Assembly: GCF_000264905.1 (NCBI RefSeq)
Contig: NW_006763151.1
Span: 431,643 to 495,642, forward strand
Origin: Stereum hirsutum FP-91666 SS1
Taxonomy: Eukaryota > Basidiomycota > Agaricomycetes > Russulales > Stereaceae
Direction of reading: 5' to 3'
Length of the DNA: 64,000 nt
In this document: positions 12,910 to 22,598 of the stretch, piece by piece
Numbering within the stretch: the stretch's first letter is position 1
Layout: each line of letters opens with the position of its first letter
Translations under genes and position numbers: made by a program
The notes under the pieces: model-generated
What the model saw: the letters and a program-made list of their open reading frames with translations, nothing else
What the model was told of the DNA's origin: nothing
The model's database searches: none

Positions 12910-15900
12910 ATGACGATTCCATTCCCTCCCCCTGGCTACGTAGAGGCCTCGCTCAAGCGCGTTCGTGTATTCTTTGGTGGACAATGGATTGTCGACACGA
13001 AGGTAGCTAAGCTCGGGTACGCCTCTCCTCTCTGTGGTTCACCAATTTGAACAGACACTCATCCAGTGTGATGTATGTGCAGGTGGGAACATCCGAACTA
13101 CCCGCAATATTTCTTCCCCCTATCTGAGGTCCCCGAAAAATACCTCGAAAAATCTTCTGAAGATACATACGATGTCGTTGTTGATAGCAAACGTGCGGCT
13201 CAAGCTGCCATAGTCTTCAAGGGCGGCCCATTTTCTGGACTTTTGCGGATTGTATTTGGGAAGATGGACGCATGGTTCGAGGAGGAAGAGCAGATTTTCA
13301 TTCATCCGAAGGATCCATATAAGGTGTGTACACATTAGGCTCTGACCAACCGTTATATTTGAAATCGTGAAGATAATCGTTCACTGTTATAACGGCTGTT
13401 CCAATTTGAGGGCCTTTTGCGGGGCGCCTCCGCACCTGCCTCATTGGGACATGTTGCGCACTTGGCTCGTCGCGCGCGGGCTTGCGGGCCGAGAAGTACC
13501 CGGGCGCAGGGAACTCGAACGAAAATTCACTAGTGTACCAAATATAATCATTTGAAGCCTATATCCTCCTTGCTTGCTCGAAAGCTAGCTTCCATAACAT
13601 GTCTGAGCTACAATGGGCTGAGCCTACTACAGGAAAACCGAAGAAAAGAGCTCCAAACGGTAGTCGTACACCAAGAAGTGCTTCACACCGCCGTGTGGCA
13701 CCGACCCCCAGTCCAGCATCTGTGCCTACAACACCAGTCGGTAATGTGGATTCAACTATATCAATACAACACTCACTCATACTCCACCAGTTTCGCAAAA
13801 TCCTACATCCCTACCCCCCTCAGCAGCCACAGTCCCAACAACTACACCTACCGCCGAGCCCGCCTCCACGCAAAGTAATCCCCACACGGTCCGCTTCATT
13901 CATGTATCCTCGGGTCCTCAATCTGCTGCGTCCAACGCACAGCCACCAAAGAAACCCACCGGCGCACAGCTGGTTGAGCTTGTCTTGTCGTTCATTTCGA
14001 GTGAGGAGTGTGGCGAGGCCACCTTGGCCGACTTCCTCTACCATCTCTTCAAGGAGAGCACGACCAAGGACCGGATGGTCACCACTCTTCTGAACGGAAC
14101 CTGTCACTCGAGCCACTCCTTCTCTCAAATCCTGAGTACCCTCTTAAATCGCACCATCGCGACTGTCTTCCGCAAGAACGATCAGACCGCCCCAGAAAGC
14201 GGCTACTACTATACACCGGGACAATCGTCGCAAGAGCACGAACACGCCCATCCCGCTCTCATTGCGTGGGCGTGTGAGCTGGTCGCGGAGCTGGTCCATC
14301 GGGAATCTGACATCATGATCTCCAGGAAGGCCGGGCTCCACGTTCGCGCTAAGAATACATCGAAGAAGAAAGCAACGAGCTCGTCCACGGCCACACCGCC
14401 ACTCGGTTTGAAGAACACGGCGCCACTCGAAGAAGGTGTGGTGCCAAACGAGGTGGACGTTGAATTGGGTGCCATTGGAGAGGACCAAAGTCGGAGTAGC
14501 AACACGGGAAGGGTCGAGGGCGAGGGAAGGGAGGATGGAGTTGATGATAGTGCAGATATTGAGATGGCGCTTGCGGACAACGAGCCGGAGTCTTCGGAGG
14601 AAGAGGGTATGGATCACGATGAGTGTGAAGATGAACGGAGGGGTGACAGGCCGGCGATGCAGGAGGTGCAGGAAGAGGCGAGGGAGGACGTAGTGAGGGA
14701 CGAAGCTGCGAGAGGGAGAGCTGAGGGCCCATCCATGGCGGACCGTCGTACTGAAGCACCGATGTCTGACGACCACATCACCTGGCAGAAAATAATGGAC
14801 TTCAGTCATGGGAAGATGCAGAAGACAGCGAGGAAACACGCACCGATTATGTGGATGTTGATTAATCACTATACGTCAGTCCCCCGCTTGACAAAGGACG
14901 ATGCGGGAGGTCGGGTTGTTGCACAGAGGGTCTATCGTCCAAATGAACTTGTATGTCTGGTAGCTCCTTCTAAAATATAAAAAGCGAATCATTAAGCTGT
15001 CGTGAGCAGGTATGCATCAATGCACTGATGTCCCTTACCTTCGGTCGATCCAATCGAGCGAATCTTTACCCCATGTGCCGAGGTATCTGGCTCTTCGCAG
15101 TGATGGCACCGAAAACCATCTTCCGCGTTGAGAGCCGACTCGCCCAAACTGTCGTCTACCAGACTGTAATGGACGCGCTCTACTCAATGGCGAAAGGTCA
15201 ACGCGAAGAGCTTCGTGCTCTCATGAGAACCAACTCGGGCGATCCAGACGATCCAAATTGGCAGCCTCCGACTGACTTTTGGGACGTCAGCGATAACGTC
15301 CAGTTCTTCCGGCACGTCTACGACCAGCGATTTGGGAATGAAAGCGGGATGGTGACGGGCTATTGGGGCACGATGGTCCAAATGGCTGATTATGAGACGG
15401 ACGCACTGCTTGCGGCTCCACTGATCGCGGCACAGAATCACATGGAGCGTAAACAACTTTCAGTCGACATTCTGCAGTCTAAAATCAACCATACTCACCT
15501 CGACAATGTCTCTTGGACTGCAGTTCTGCGCCCGCTCCTGGAATTTGACCCGAACCTCAGCTACCTGAAGACCTCATTCGAAGCACGATCCACCGAGCTT
15601 CTCAGGGTTCATCAGATTCCGGAGAGTCGCGAGACAAAGATCTTGCCATTTTCTTCCAACAATGCGAACGAAATGACGCCTGCCGGTATGAAGCAAGCGA
15701 TTGCGGATCATTTTTTACAGCGAGGAATTGATCGGGATACTCACAAAGGACGTATCTATATTCACTCCGGGGACGGGAAGACCTTTGACATGTACCTCAA
15801 GCTGCAGAAGTACCTCTCCACGCACGAGAACGACATTGAGGCTTTGCGCTGCCTACTTCCGATGCTCGAAACCTGGCATACAAAGTGGACGGACCTCAGT

Positions 15901-17812
15901 CGGACGATTCGCGCGTCGTTAGGAAAAGACGCACCAGATTCGGACCCTTCGACTCTCAAAGCATTCGCAAGAGAGACGAACTGTAAAGTGCCGACAGATC
16001 CGCATAAGATCAATTTCTACGAAGGCAAGCACTTATTAGAATTAGCTTTTAATGCGCATATACTGGTACTATGGGAGTGAGTACTCACATCATCTCTGGA
16101 CACTTGGTTGACAATGCCGACTCTGACCCTTGTGACATTGTGGTACTGGTAGAGATATCCTGGGAACGACGGACATCATCAAATTCTTCGCAGAAAAGGC
16201 CGAGGTGAAGGACCATACAACGACCTTGGCCTTGCCTTGAACGATCCACAGGAGATCTGGAAATTCGTAGCCTGCAAGTGTATGAGACAGCTCGTGTACG
16301 ACAACACGGACGTTGGGCCGCTCGTTGCTCTCCCGGTGAAGTGTGTACTGACCCGGAGACAGACTGAGTGCTTTGGCGATCTCGTATACCGCTGGACCAT
16401 CCTCTAACGTCCCCGTCACGCCGATGCATACGGTATGAGGTAGTAGTCGTTTACGCAGAACCCCAATCTGGAGGTAAGCCTTCCGAAATTCCTTCCCCCA
16501 CGACAGAAGTGTCTGAAGCTCATCGATTCCTAGAATGATGAGCTTGTCAAGGAACTGATCATCGCGTATGATTCGATTGACCTCCGGGGACACGAGACGT
16601 TCGGGCGAGAGAAGCACGACCGGCCAGTCGCCTCTGCAAATCTCATCATAGATGCGTGGACCGTGCTTCTTGACAGTTTCGGAATGCAGAGCGATAGCTT
16701 TGAGGCCGTATTCTGCCATCTCCGCGACCTACACCATTCGCTGTGAGTATCCTTGTTTTGATTGGAATATTTCTAGCCCTACCTGACTGTTTTCGAGTTC
16801 GACAAGGGGACTGATGATGATCGCGATGGGGTTTTCTGGTGCTGGTCGTCCGGCGATAGTAAATTTTATTTTGTGTTTGATTAAGTAGAGTATGATTATG
16901 ATGGGTGCGTAGAACAGCGCTGTTTTTCCTCCTCCGCATGGAACCTCAATAAAATGGTGTTCGCCGTCCATGGTATAACCCCAAGAAACATGCTGAAATT
17001 TTCGAGGCCCTGTTGTCCATTGAGGAATGCATCTGGCGATTATGTGGTCGAAAAGGGAGTGTCTTTCAGAGGTGAGCAGGTTGGTAAGGAGAGCGGCGGA
17101 GTCGACATTGTCGCTCATTGAGAATAAATAAGTTGAGGGTGGTTTTCTCTATGTTTCGCTACATAGACTACGCTACCGAAAAGACATTGGGCGCGACGCG
17201 TCGAAGTCACATGGTCGCGTTTCCGGGACCGACGCGCAGCTCTGAGCTTGCGCAACATGTCCCGATAAGGCAGGCGGAGAGGCGTCCCGCAAACGGCCCT
17301 CAAATTGGACAAGACTATGTACACATCCCCTCCGATATTAACCATGTTATTCTATCAGACTCATGCTTTGACTCTCTGCTGTACATACAGCGTGTAGAAG
17401 TGCTCCCCTCTTCTCGTCACATCCGTGTCGAAGTTGACGGTGTAGAAGTTGCAAACACGAAACGAGCTCGCCTCCTCTTCGAGACCGGCTTACCCGTTCG
17501 CAGTTACATTCCTAAAACCGATACACGTTTGGACATACTGGAACCCTCCAGCCTCACTACTCAATGCCCTTACAAGGTGAGCAACTGCTCGAGCCCAAGC
17601 TGTGTATCTCATGCTGACTTGAGCAGGGGGTGGCGAGCTACTACAATGTGAAGCTGCCTTCGGGCCAGACACGCGATGATATAGTATGGTGGTACCGTAC
17701 GCCACTCCTGGAGTGTTCGGAGATCAGAGGACATGTGGCTTTTTATGATGAGAAGGTCGACGTTTGGGTCGACGGGGTGAAGGTTGAGAGACCGAAGACG
17801 CATTTTGCTTGA
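12910..17812 (+). CDS. Two-domain DUF427 protein, split by a 4-kb intronic insertion
   Basis: Model: 12910-13016, 13083-13323, 17391-17576, 17627-17812; phases agree and give 239 residues. Domain 1 (about residues 15-115) has VRVFFGGQWIVDTK and WEHPNYPQYFFPL. Domain 2 (about 118-239) has VLPSSRHIRVEVDGVEVAN, RSYIPKTDTRLDIL, CPYKG, DIVWWYRTPLLE and the family ending AFYDEKVDVWVDG with ERPKTHF. DUF427 domains have a compact beta-rich fold, and their function is not settled. Intron 2 runs 13324-17390 (4,067 nt) because a mobile element sits in it; without the element and one 9-bp repeat it would be 76 nt. The donor (GTGTGT) and acceptor (CATACAG) are intact and both junction codons are phase 0, so the reading frame survives. 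Whether the long intron is still spliced cannot be seen. Confidence 0.9.
13327..13335. repeat. Left 9-bp flanking repeat (candidate target-site duplication)
   Basis: TGTACACAT occurs here and again at 17318-17326, just outside the two ends of the inserted element. It lies inside intron 2 of the DUF427 gene. Removing one copy with the element leaves an intron of exactly 76 nt. Confidence 0.65.
13400..13460 (+). repeat. Left inverted repeat of the element
   Basis: A 61-nt arm starting TCCAATTTGAGGGCC and ending GGGACATGTTGCGCA. Its reverse complement is at 17249-17309 with seven mismatches and no gap. The arm begins 64 nt inside the inferred left end, whereas the right arm begins only 8 nt inside the right end. 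Confidence 0.88.
13599..16240 (+). CDS. DUF6589 protein of the mobile element, probably C-terminally truncated
   Basis: Model: 13599-13740, 13791-14950, 15010-16076, 16153-16240; phases agree and give 818 residues. The N-terminus is Ser/Pro/Thr-rich and low complexity. Residues ~125-180 contain GAQLVELVLSFISSEECGEA and ATLADFLYHLF, as in family members. A charged disordered stretch follows (~235-365), then the conserved core with SLTFGRSNRANLYPMCRGIW and APKTIFRVESRLAQTVVYQT. The DUF6589 body includes VSWTAVLRPLLEFDP, MKQAIADHFLQRG, GDGKTFDMYLKLQKYL and LETWHTKWTDLSR. The acidic GDGKT motif is a plausible catalytic site, but no function is proven. The ending after FFAEKAEVKD is short for the family and overlaps the helicase gene in antisense, which suggests a deletion cut off the normal C-terminus. 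Confidence 0.8.
16090..17118 (-). CDS. RecQ-like DEAD/DEAH helicase of the mobile element, truncated
   Basis: Superfamily 2 DNA helicase, N-terminal ATPase lobe. Model on the minus strand: 17118-16783 and 16728-16090, in phase, 324 residues. Motif I is PCGGGKTALFY (about residues 59-69) and motif Ia is around ISPLVELENSQ. The region PVVLLSPERLVSPEVN follows, then motif II as IDELQTLLSWGKEFRKAY, where RecQ proteins usually have DEAH. Motif III is GVTGTLED. After NVRVVVHELSHTL and LLWIVQGKAKVVVW the family-like sequence stops. The remaining ~35 residues are the antisense of DUF6589 coding sequence, so nearly all of the second RecA-like lobe is missing. It reads away from the right inverted repeat, whose inner edge is only ~130 bp upstream of the start. 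Probably inactive as a helicase in this copy. Confidence 0.8.
17249..17309 (-). repeat. Right inverted repeat of the element
   Basis: A 61-nt arm, the reverse complement of 13400-13460 with seven substitutions. It lies upstream of the helicase gene and probably includes part of its promoter. Confidence 0.88.
17318..17326. repeat. Right 9-bp flanking repeat (candidate target-site duplication)
   Basis: Second copy of TGTACACAT, directly after the right end of the element. It is followed by the rest of the ancestral intron of the DUF427 gene. Confidence 0.65.
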
Positions 17813-18803
17813 GCTTAACACGGTAATCAGGAGATGTGATTCGGTTTACGGCAGTGATACTCGACCGCTCATTCCAAAATCATGTACAGTCTATACGTCG
17901 TATTGTTCGCTGCGGTCAAAGACAGTGCACAAAGAAGAACCTTCCCTCTAACTTCCCTCGAGTCACGTCGGGCCACATTCGTTACTTGCCGCTGGCAAGC
18001 TCGCTCGACGCCACCTATCGAGCCTGGTCCGTGCGCACTCTGCCATCCTTCATAAGCGCGCCTTCGACATCTGGAAAAGGCATACTTACCTTGATGGGAT
18101 ATTCCCCTTCATGTACCTGGGAGTGTCGGCCGTTGGGTTCTTCCATTGCACGGCGACCTTGTCCCCAGAGGAACCTGGCGGTTTGTACGGTCCTATGGGC
18201 CGTGCACCGTCTCAATATTTTCCTGTCCCACTCCGGCCCTCGGGCTGGGTGGGCCATTTTTTTTTGGCCGGTTCGCTGGGCTAACCCTAACCCTATATTA
18301 CGCCTCAGTGGCGAAGAAAGTGGGTGCCACATTACTTACCTCAATACTGTATTATCCTTCCTTGTTTTTGGTGGAGTTGCAAGAGGTTGTGGAGTGACAT
18401 CATATCCACTCCGTTCTTTGTATACACCTTGCTCGAACTAGGAGTCACATTCATTCGAATCAGACTAGTACTTGGCCTGCAGCTGAGCGGACACACTATA
18501 ACTACGGAGACGCACGCAAAGATAAACACAAATAATTGAAACATGACACGCGGCAACTTATCGCGAGTTTGAAGTTCCTGTGAGCTCGCGGAGGGAATTC
18601 TTCACTTTTGTAGCTCATTGTGCAAAATTGAATCGCTATGGCCCTTTGCACAAGAATGCTTACGAAGTGCAATAATCCTAAGCCTTCATTTTTCTTTTGA
18701 CCACCCCAGTAAGTCAACAGTAAGTAATTACGTGCAGCGCCGAACGGTGGACCAAGAACGAAAGAACGGGGAGTGCCGTACAGGCTTTCTTTTGTTTGCG
18801 ACG
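17813..18803. other. Intergenic region with a short telomere-like repeat
   Basis: No supported gene lies between the DUF427 stop and the next F-box gene. At 18282-18294 there are two tandem units of the CCCTAA telomere type, just after a run of eleven T. Short frames are open on both strands but show no family. Confidence 0.5.
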
Positions 18804-21310
18804 ATGACTCAGGTTCATCCTCCATCTCCTCATCTCCAAACATCAAGTGTAGATGGACTCTCTCGTAGCTCTGTACTCCAGGTAAGCATGTTTTTCGAGA
18901 AACCTACTTCCTGGGGAACTGCTCTTTACGTCGGGTATGATTTCACTTCCCCTTTCAGCCCGCAGGTGTTTTGGCCCTCGATCTCTCGATCCCGTCTCGA
19001 TAACTTTTACAGATCATTCAACAACTCCTACCATGATGAGACGATCCTACGAAACGCTGCAGCATGGTTAAAACAGGAGTTGTCTGCGATAAACTCAGTT
19101 GAACGCACAGTTTCATATATGCGTGAACACCCCAACGACGGATGGGGCACCTTTGGACAAAGATCGATTGCTATAAAGACCCAGCGTCCTGGAAGGTGAG
19201 TATCCCCTCAATCTGTGCAGGCCGTTCTACTTGCGTGCTGAACACAATGGATAGTATCCACCAATATTGGTATGAGCTGGCCGAACCACGCCTCATGGAG
19301 ATATACCTGATCGCTTGGTCTTTCCCTCAAGCCACCAGCCAGCAGTTCCTCGATACGAACTTGCGATCCGAAAGCAATGCATTGCTTGCTTTGCAGCCGA
19401 CTCTCAGGACTGCTCTCAATTCTCTCGCACCTGTTGAACGTCTGCCTCCCGAAATGTTGAGCTATTGTTTTCTATTGCTCAGGACCGAAGAAGTGGAGAG
19501 ATTGAGACACGCGGACAACTACCGCTCTGACTCGACTGGCATACAGTGGCTGATGGCTATCACCCATGTCTGCCGAAGGTGGCGGACTGTGGCGCTGGAT
19601 GCTAAGCCTCTTTGGCGGCAGCTAGACGTGCGTAGTGGTTCTCAATGGTTCCAAGCTATGTTGTCGCGGGCTGGGTCTCTCCCGCTCGTTATTATTTGCC
19701 ACGGTCTTGACATTGGGGCTTGTGTGGCTTGGATTCAGGACGACGTCATCCCCAACATGGACCGTGTAGAAGAGATCCGTCTATCTTGCATGGTTTGGGA
19801 TCCATTTGTGTTGGACTACAGTGACTACCTTGTGGAGTTATGCGCTCATGCGGCCCCAATGCTAAAATCATTTCACTTCGCGCTGTTCCAGGGACAAGGT
19901 GACGAGGCCGGACTGTTTCAAGGCGTGTACATGGACTTACCAGAGCCCTTGTTTGGAGGAGCTGCTCCTCTGTTATCCAAAATCACACTCTCGGGCCTCT
20001 CAGTATTTCATCCTCCTTCCTGTTCGTCCTTCCACAATTTGACGTCGCTATTCTTATCTGCTGCCGTTGAAATAGACTTTGGGGGCGTAATCCCTCGCGA
20101 TGAAGCTCCATGGTTCTTATACTTCGACCAGGCCCTAATCAACTTTGATGGCCTTCTCGACGCGCTGGAACAGTCGCCCTCTCTCCAGTACTTGACAGTC
20201 ATTTCGTGCCTTAGCAACACGGGGTCCGACGTTGACCACGACGGAAACGTGACGCGTGTTGTGCGACTACCTCACATGAGGAACATAATACTTTGGGAGA
20301 ACGCTTCTGAATGTGTACGCTTGATGCGACATATCTATCTCCCTCCGACCTCTCTCCGATCTATCTCCGCCAGGGTAGAATGGTACATTCTAGACGATGA
20401 GGCCTTACTGAAGGACCTCGTGAGGACGCTGATGCTCCATGATGGTATGCAAGGCCGCATGCGAGCCGTTTCCATCGAACTTCAGCGTGAGGATAAGTCG
20501 GAAGAGACACGTGTTCATCTGAAACACTGGCTCCGACCTGCTCTCAATCGACCAGGCGACTTCGACGACTGGGAGGTCCACCTCCCGAAAACCGTCCCCG
20601 ATATAAGAATCACACTCGCAGGACCTGAAGACATGGAAGATGAGTTCCATGTCATCATAGACGCGTTAACCCGAGGGACAGATTTTAGCGCAGTGGAGAC
20701 ATTTTCCGTTTATTACGATGCCGGGTCTCGGTGCCTTGAAGAACCGTCTAAGATCTCCGTAGACTGGTGGTTGGATAACCTCACTCAAATGCGACGGCTG
20801 AGCCGCATTGCCCTGTCCGAGAGGCTGGGAAATATCTTCATCGAGGTTCTCTCCCGGAGTGGAATGTCCGGTGAAGACATGTATCACCCTCACCTTAGCC
20901 ATGTCGCACTATCCCAGGTCGACTTTGACGAATGTCTCTTTGGCGAGCAGACGGCATACGACACCTTATACTCTGCACTCGCCTCCAGGTCGTCGGCAGG
21001 GCGACCCTTACAGTGGCTATTGCTCGAGGATTGCACGATCCCGAAGCGCTGGGTACAGGAACTGTCGGAGGTAGTCGACGACGTGTTGTGGGACGATAAC
21101 CGGGGCAGTCATGACAACGAGGATGAAGGTAACACTAGTGACAGCGACCAGTGGCAAGGGAGTCTTGAGGATGAGGACGAAGGTGACAGCAGTGACATCG
21201 ATGGTGGGGACGATGACCGAGGCCGTCCTCAGGACGGGGACGAAGGCGACATCAACGACAAAAATAATGAGGACGAGAATGAGGATGATGGCCGTGACGT
21301 TCACTGTTAG
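18804..21310 (+). CDS. F-box protein with acidic C-terminal tail
   Basis: Likely substrate adaptor of an SCF ubiquitin ligase. Model: 18804-18881, 18966-19195, 19255-21310; phases agree (787 residues). The upstream exons were added because donor, branch and acceptor sites and phase all fit, but the first exon is less certain than the long one. An N-terminal helical part (VERTVSYMREHPNDGWGTFG) is followed by the F-box region around residue ~185: LPPEMLSYCFLLL, then WLMAITHVCRRWRTVALDAK and LWRQLDV. This is the usual Agaricomycete F-box pattern. About 450 residues of irregular leucine-rich-like sequence follow, with no exact repeat. The last ~75 residues are almost all Asp, Glu, Gly, Ser and Asn in loose repeats of an EDEGD type, and end GRDVHC. 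The target is unknown. Confidence 0.85.
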
Positions 21311-22598
21311 ACATGGGCACTTTCAAAGACGTGTACTGGTGGATTCCTTGGGAGATGACACGGGCGACGAAGAGATGAATTACCTAGACCGAACGAGGCC
21401 GCAGAGAAATAGTTAAGCACCATATTTATCAGGCGTAAGTTACATGTGGTGGTAGTGCCAATGAATACGACGTTCAAACTGTCTGTAACAGTCCATTGAA
21501 TACGATGGTTTTTTGTCAAACAAGCACTTCGCGATACATGTAGCCAAATAGATTGTTCGAGTCCTTCGCCGAACAGCACAAAAGATACTCACCCTATCCA
21601 CAATCTCACGAAACGCAACGACAATCACCAGCCGTTTTCCCATATGTGTGTTTGAATGTCCATTGAAAACAACGACTCGATGCTACATTAGTATATACTG
21701 TACCACTTCCACTGACAGACCCTCGAAAGTATGGCTCTCCGCTATGTATACTGTAGAGTAGACAGTGGGCTCCGTAGATACTGTACATTTGCGGGTGCGG
21801 CGTTAGTGGCATTGCTTGGTTGGAGTGGTGAGAGAACAGGGTTCCCTTTGAGGGAGAGAGATAGCACTGTGACTGCTGTTTAGCACTGAAGGTAAGAACA
21901 GCTATCTCAATAATGTTGACGCATCTTATATTCTCATTTCTTGGACCTGGCGCCATAGGGCCACAACAATTGTGATGTGGCCCGGGCCGACGCCCTTCCT
22001 AGCGGAGCCTAAAGTCAGAACTTGCATTGGGTCTGAGGGAGATGCATCATCATGGCACGGACCGACACGACGCTCCTCGATTCTTCTCCGCTTTACGCAT
22101 CTTTCCTTGATCTCTACTCATGGCGAAAACCCACCTTCTCCCAGTCTCAGGCCTCAGACTCTATCAGACGACGCCTGTCGTACTCTGTACTTCGGGGAAG
22201 TATGTCCCATTGTGGTAAAAGGAAGGAACAGCCATATCACTGTGCAAAAGTTAGCAGAAATATTCTAGAGACCTAACACACCAATGGATCTTGCCTCGGC
22301 GAAACACCGTTCACCTGCTTTTGGAACCTTTGGAAGGACGGAATTTACTTCTTAGGGCCTGGTCTGGATTCTTATCAGACTATCGCTGCGGTGACCTATC
22401 GATGTCTCCGTCTCAGACAAAAGTGTGCTCTATACTGTTTCAGCTTGTTGACAATTACCATATCTGCTCACGATCACTCGTTCTAGCACTTTGAACTGGA
22501 CTTCTCTCTACCTCGCGGCATGTCCGCTGTAGCACTTATACGGCGACCAAGGTTCTGCTCCTCCACGAAGACATTCGTATCAACCGACCGACCATACC
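21311..22598. other. Intergenic region with relic of an MFS gene
   Basis: This spans from the F-box stop to the MFS transporter start. It holds a relic copy of the transporter's 3' end (21776-22101, listed separately). The rest shows no coding signal. The ~500 bases before 22599 should contain the transporter promoter. Confidence 0.5.
21776..22101 (+). pseudogene. Relic 3' end of an MFS transporter gene
   Basis: About 326 bp closely resemble 24471-24797, the last ~30 codons plus 3' flank of the intact MFS gene downstream. In the coding part (to the TAG at 21881-21883) the frame is preserved: the residues GAALVALLGWS are identical, most differences are at third positions, and there is one in-frame 3-nt deletion. 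No upstream exons of this second copy remain recognisable. The simplest reading is a tandem duplicate of the transporter that has lost everything except its 3' end. Confidence 0.75.

Larger units (their letters stand above)
13336..17317. mobile_element. DUF6589/RecQ DNA element with inverted repeats
   Basis: A 3,982-bp insertion in intron 2 of the DUF427 gene. It carries a 61-bp imperfect inverted repeat (13400-13460 against 17249-17309, 54 of 61 positions identical) and a flanking 9-bp direct repeat. The extreme ends also resemble each other as inverted copies (TAGGCTCTGACCAA against TAGTCTTGTCCAA). Cargo: a DUF6589 protein on + and a RecQ-like helicase on -, converging in the middle. Both genes appear truncated where they meet near 16.2 kb, so this copy has probably lost internal DNA and may not be autonomous. 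I know of no named superfamily with exactly this pair. The transposon status rests on the repeats, the flanking duplication and the restored intron, all visible in the sequence. Confidence 0.82.

Noticed and set aside
13367..13555. + strand frame and its partner at 17115-17345 (-), which share a similar peptide (SNLRA.CG.P)
   Set aside because: These are translations of the two inverted-repeat arms, not genes.
14144..14869. Minus-strand frame of 241 codons
   Set aside because: Antisense to the DUF6589 coding exon, which has family motifs; no motif on the minus strand.
16153..16410. Alternative + frame continuing after the DUF6589 intron acceptor into helicase DNA
   Set aside because: It needs a different phase and is antisense to conserved helicase motifs. 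The phase-consistent frame stops at 16240.
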